Assembly (NCBI GenBank): GCA_002403095.1
Contig: DHHC01000053.1
Coordinates: 1-51,351 of the forward strand
From: Leptolinea sp. UBA4782
Lineage (GTDB): Bacteria > Chloroflexota > Anaerolineae > Anaerolineales > Anaerolineaceae
Reading direction: 5' to 3'
DNA: 51,351 nucleotides
Shown: in pieces, positions 50,813-51,351 of the stretch
Numbering within the stretch: position 1 is the first letter of the stretch
Layout of the letters: each line of letters opens with the position of its first letter
The notes under the pieces: generated by a model
The model's database searches: none
The model's input: the letters and a program-made list of their open reading frames with translations, nothing else
Told to the model about the DNA's origin: nothing
Made by a program: the position numbers and the translations under genes

Positions 50813-51351
50813 CTACTCTAAGATCTTGGTGATCACACCGGAACCAACCGTCAGACCACCTTCTCGAATTGCAAACTTTGAGCCCTGTTCCAACGCCACA
50901 GGTACGATCAATTCTACTTCCAACTCCACATTATCCCCAGGCATCACCATCTCTACGCCTTCCGGCAAGGTGATCACGCCCGTTACATCCATCGTCCGAA
51001 TGTAGAACTGCGGCCGGTAGTTCGTGAAGAACGGTTTGTGACGCCCACCCTCATCGCGCTTCAACACGTACACCTGGCTCTTGAATTTCGTGTGCGGGGT
51101 GATGCTGCCCGGCTTCGCAATTACCATGCCGCGCTCCACATCTGTCCGCTCAATTCCACGCAGCAGCAATCCGCAGTTGTCGCCAGCACGCCCTTCATCC
51201 AGCGTCTTGTGGAACATCTCCACACCTGTCACTACCGAGTTCATGCTCTTCTCGCGCAAGCCGACAATCTCTACCGGGTCGCCGGTATGGATAATGCCGC
51301 GGTCAACCTTACCAGTCACCACTGTACCGCGTCCCTTGATCGAGAACACGT
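50813..51351 (-). CDS. tuf: Elongation factor Tu, C-terminal part (cut by window edge)
   Basis: The last 179 or so residues of EF-Tu: domain 2 from VFSIKGRGTVVTGKV and domain 3 with GGRHKPFFTNYRPQFYIRTMDVTG and EGGLTVGSGVITKILE. The GTPase domain lies beyond the window. The Met reading at 51349 is a GTG Val codon in the middle of the protein, not a start. Delivers aminoacyl-tRNA to the ribosome. Confidence 0.97.
   Translation of the reverse strand, partial: VFSIKGRGTVVTGKVDRGIIHTGDPVEIVGLREKSMNSVVTGVEMFHKTLDEGRAGDNCGLLLRGIERTDVERGMVIAKPGSITPHTKFKSQVYVLKRDEGGRHKPFFTNYRPQFYIRTMDVTGVITLPEGVEMVMPGDNVELEVELIVPVALEQGSKFAIREGGLTVGSGVITKILE

Noticed and set aside
1..51351. tRNA, rRNA, CRISPR array, insertion sequence or prophage
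   Set aside because: Gene-free gaps are short and none shows a tRNA cloverleaf, direct-repeat array or terminal inverted repeats; no transposase or integrase frame is present.

Overview
The window looks like a contiguous chromosomal segment of a Chloroflexota bacterium, most likely class Anaerolineae. This assignment is inference. It rests on the protein flavour (secreted proteins with Thr/Pro linkers, YabN-type MazG, a CHAD protein beside paired thymidylate-kinase-like proteins, C+ zinc forms of S4, S14, L24 and L36) and on the absence of any outer-membrane or LPS gene. No rRNA, tRNA, CRISPR array, insertion sequence or prophage gene is visible.

Layout. (1) 1-7029 holds housekeeping genes: the 3' end of an MBL-fold hydrolase, then recX-rny on the minus strand. 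A 387-base intergenic region separates recX from the divergent malic enzyme gene. Two small membrane proteins, a PfkB-family kinase, a PAP2-family membrane phosphatase and a YtxH-like protein follow. (2) 7081-21539 is a surface and polysaccharide region. It holds a secreted HExxH metallopeptidase, two O-antigen-ligase-type membrane proteins (one with a TPR tail), a Wzz-like protein, a Thr/Pro-rich secreted protein with a duplicated domain, and a formyltransferase. Divergently transcribed are a bi-domain oxidoreductase, a heparinase-like lyase and a family-4 glycosyltransferase. (3) 21532-28931 is the phosphate regulon: a PhoB/PhoP-type response regulator whose start overlaps the glycosyltransferase gene, a PhoR-type kinase, a terminator, a four-repeat Pho box, then pstS-pstC-pstA-pstB-phoU. 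(4) 28992-32144 is a compact four-gene operon with its own promoter: two thymidylate-kinase-like proteins (the second has Arg in place of the Walker A Lys), a CHAD protein, and a stand-alone HD protein resembling the C-terminal domain of Ppx/GppA. I read it as a candidate polyphosphate module and consider it the most interesting part of the window. (5) 32159-33616 is mazG. (6) 33737-51351 is the S10/spc/alpha ribosomal superoperon on the minus strand, from tuf (cut by the window edge) through rpsJ, rplC and onward to secY, adk, map, rpmJ, rpoA, truA, rplM and rpsI. infA is missing from its usual place between map and rpmJ.

How the parts work together: the response regulator and kinase probably sense phosphate limitation and act at the Pho box in front of pstS. 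PstSCAB imports phosphate and PhoU reports to the kinase. The adjacent CHAD/HD/kinase-like operon plausibly handles stored phosphate. The overlap between the glycosyltransferase and response-regulator genes ties surface polysaccharide synthesis to this regulon. Several genes sit directly behind terminator-like hairpins (recX, wzz) or appear to be leaderless, so expression control in this segment may rely on attenuation and on extended -10 promoters. Start sites for nine genes (stalk protein, kinase-like 1, mazG, rplP, rplV, rpmD, rplF, rpsH, rplE) were moved inward from the longest open frame, on Shine-Dalgarno position and family length.
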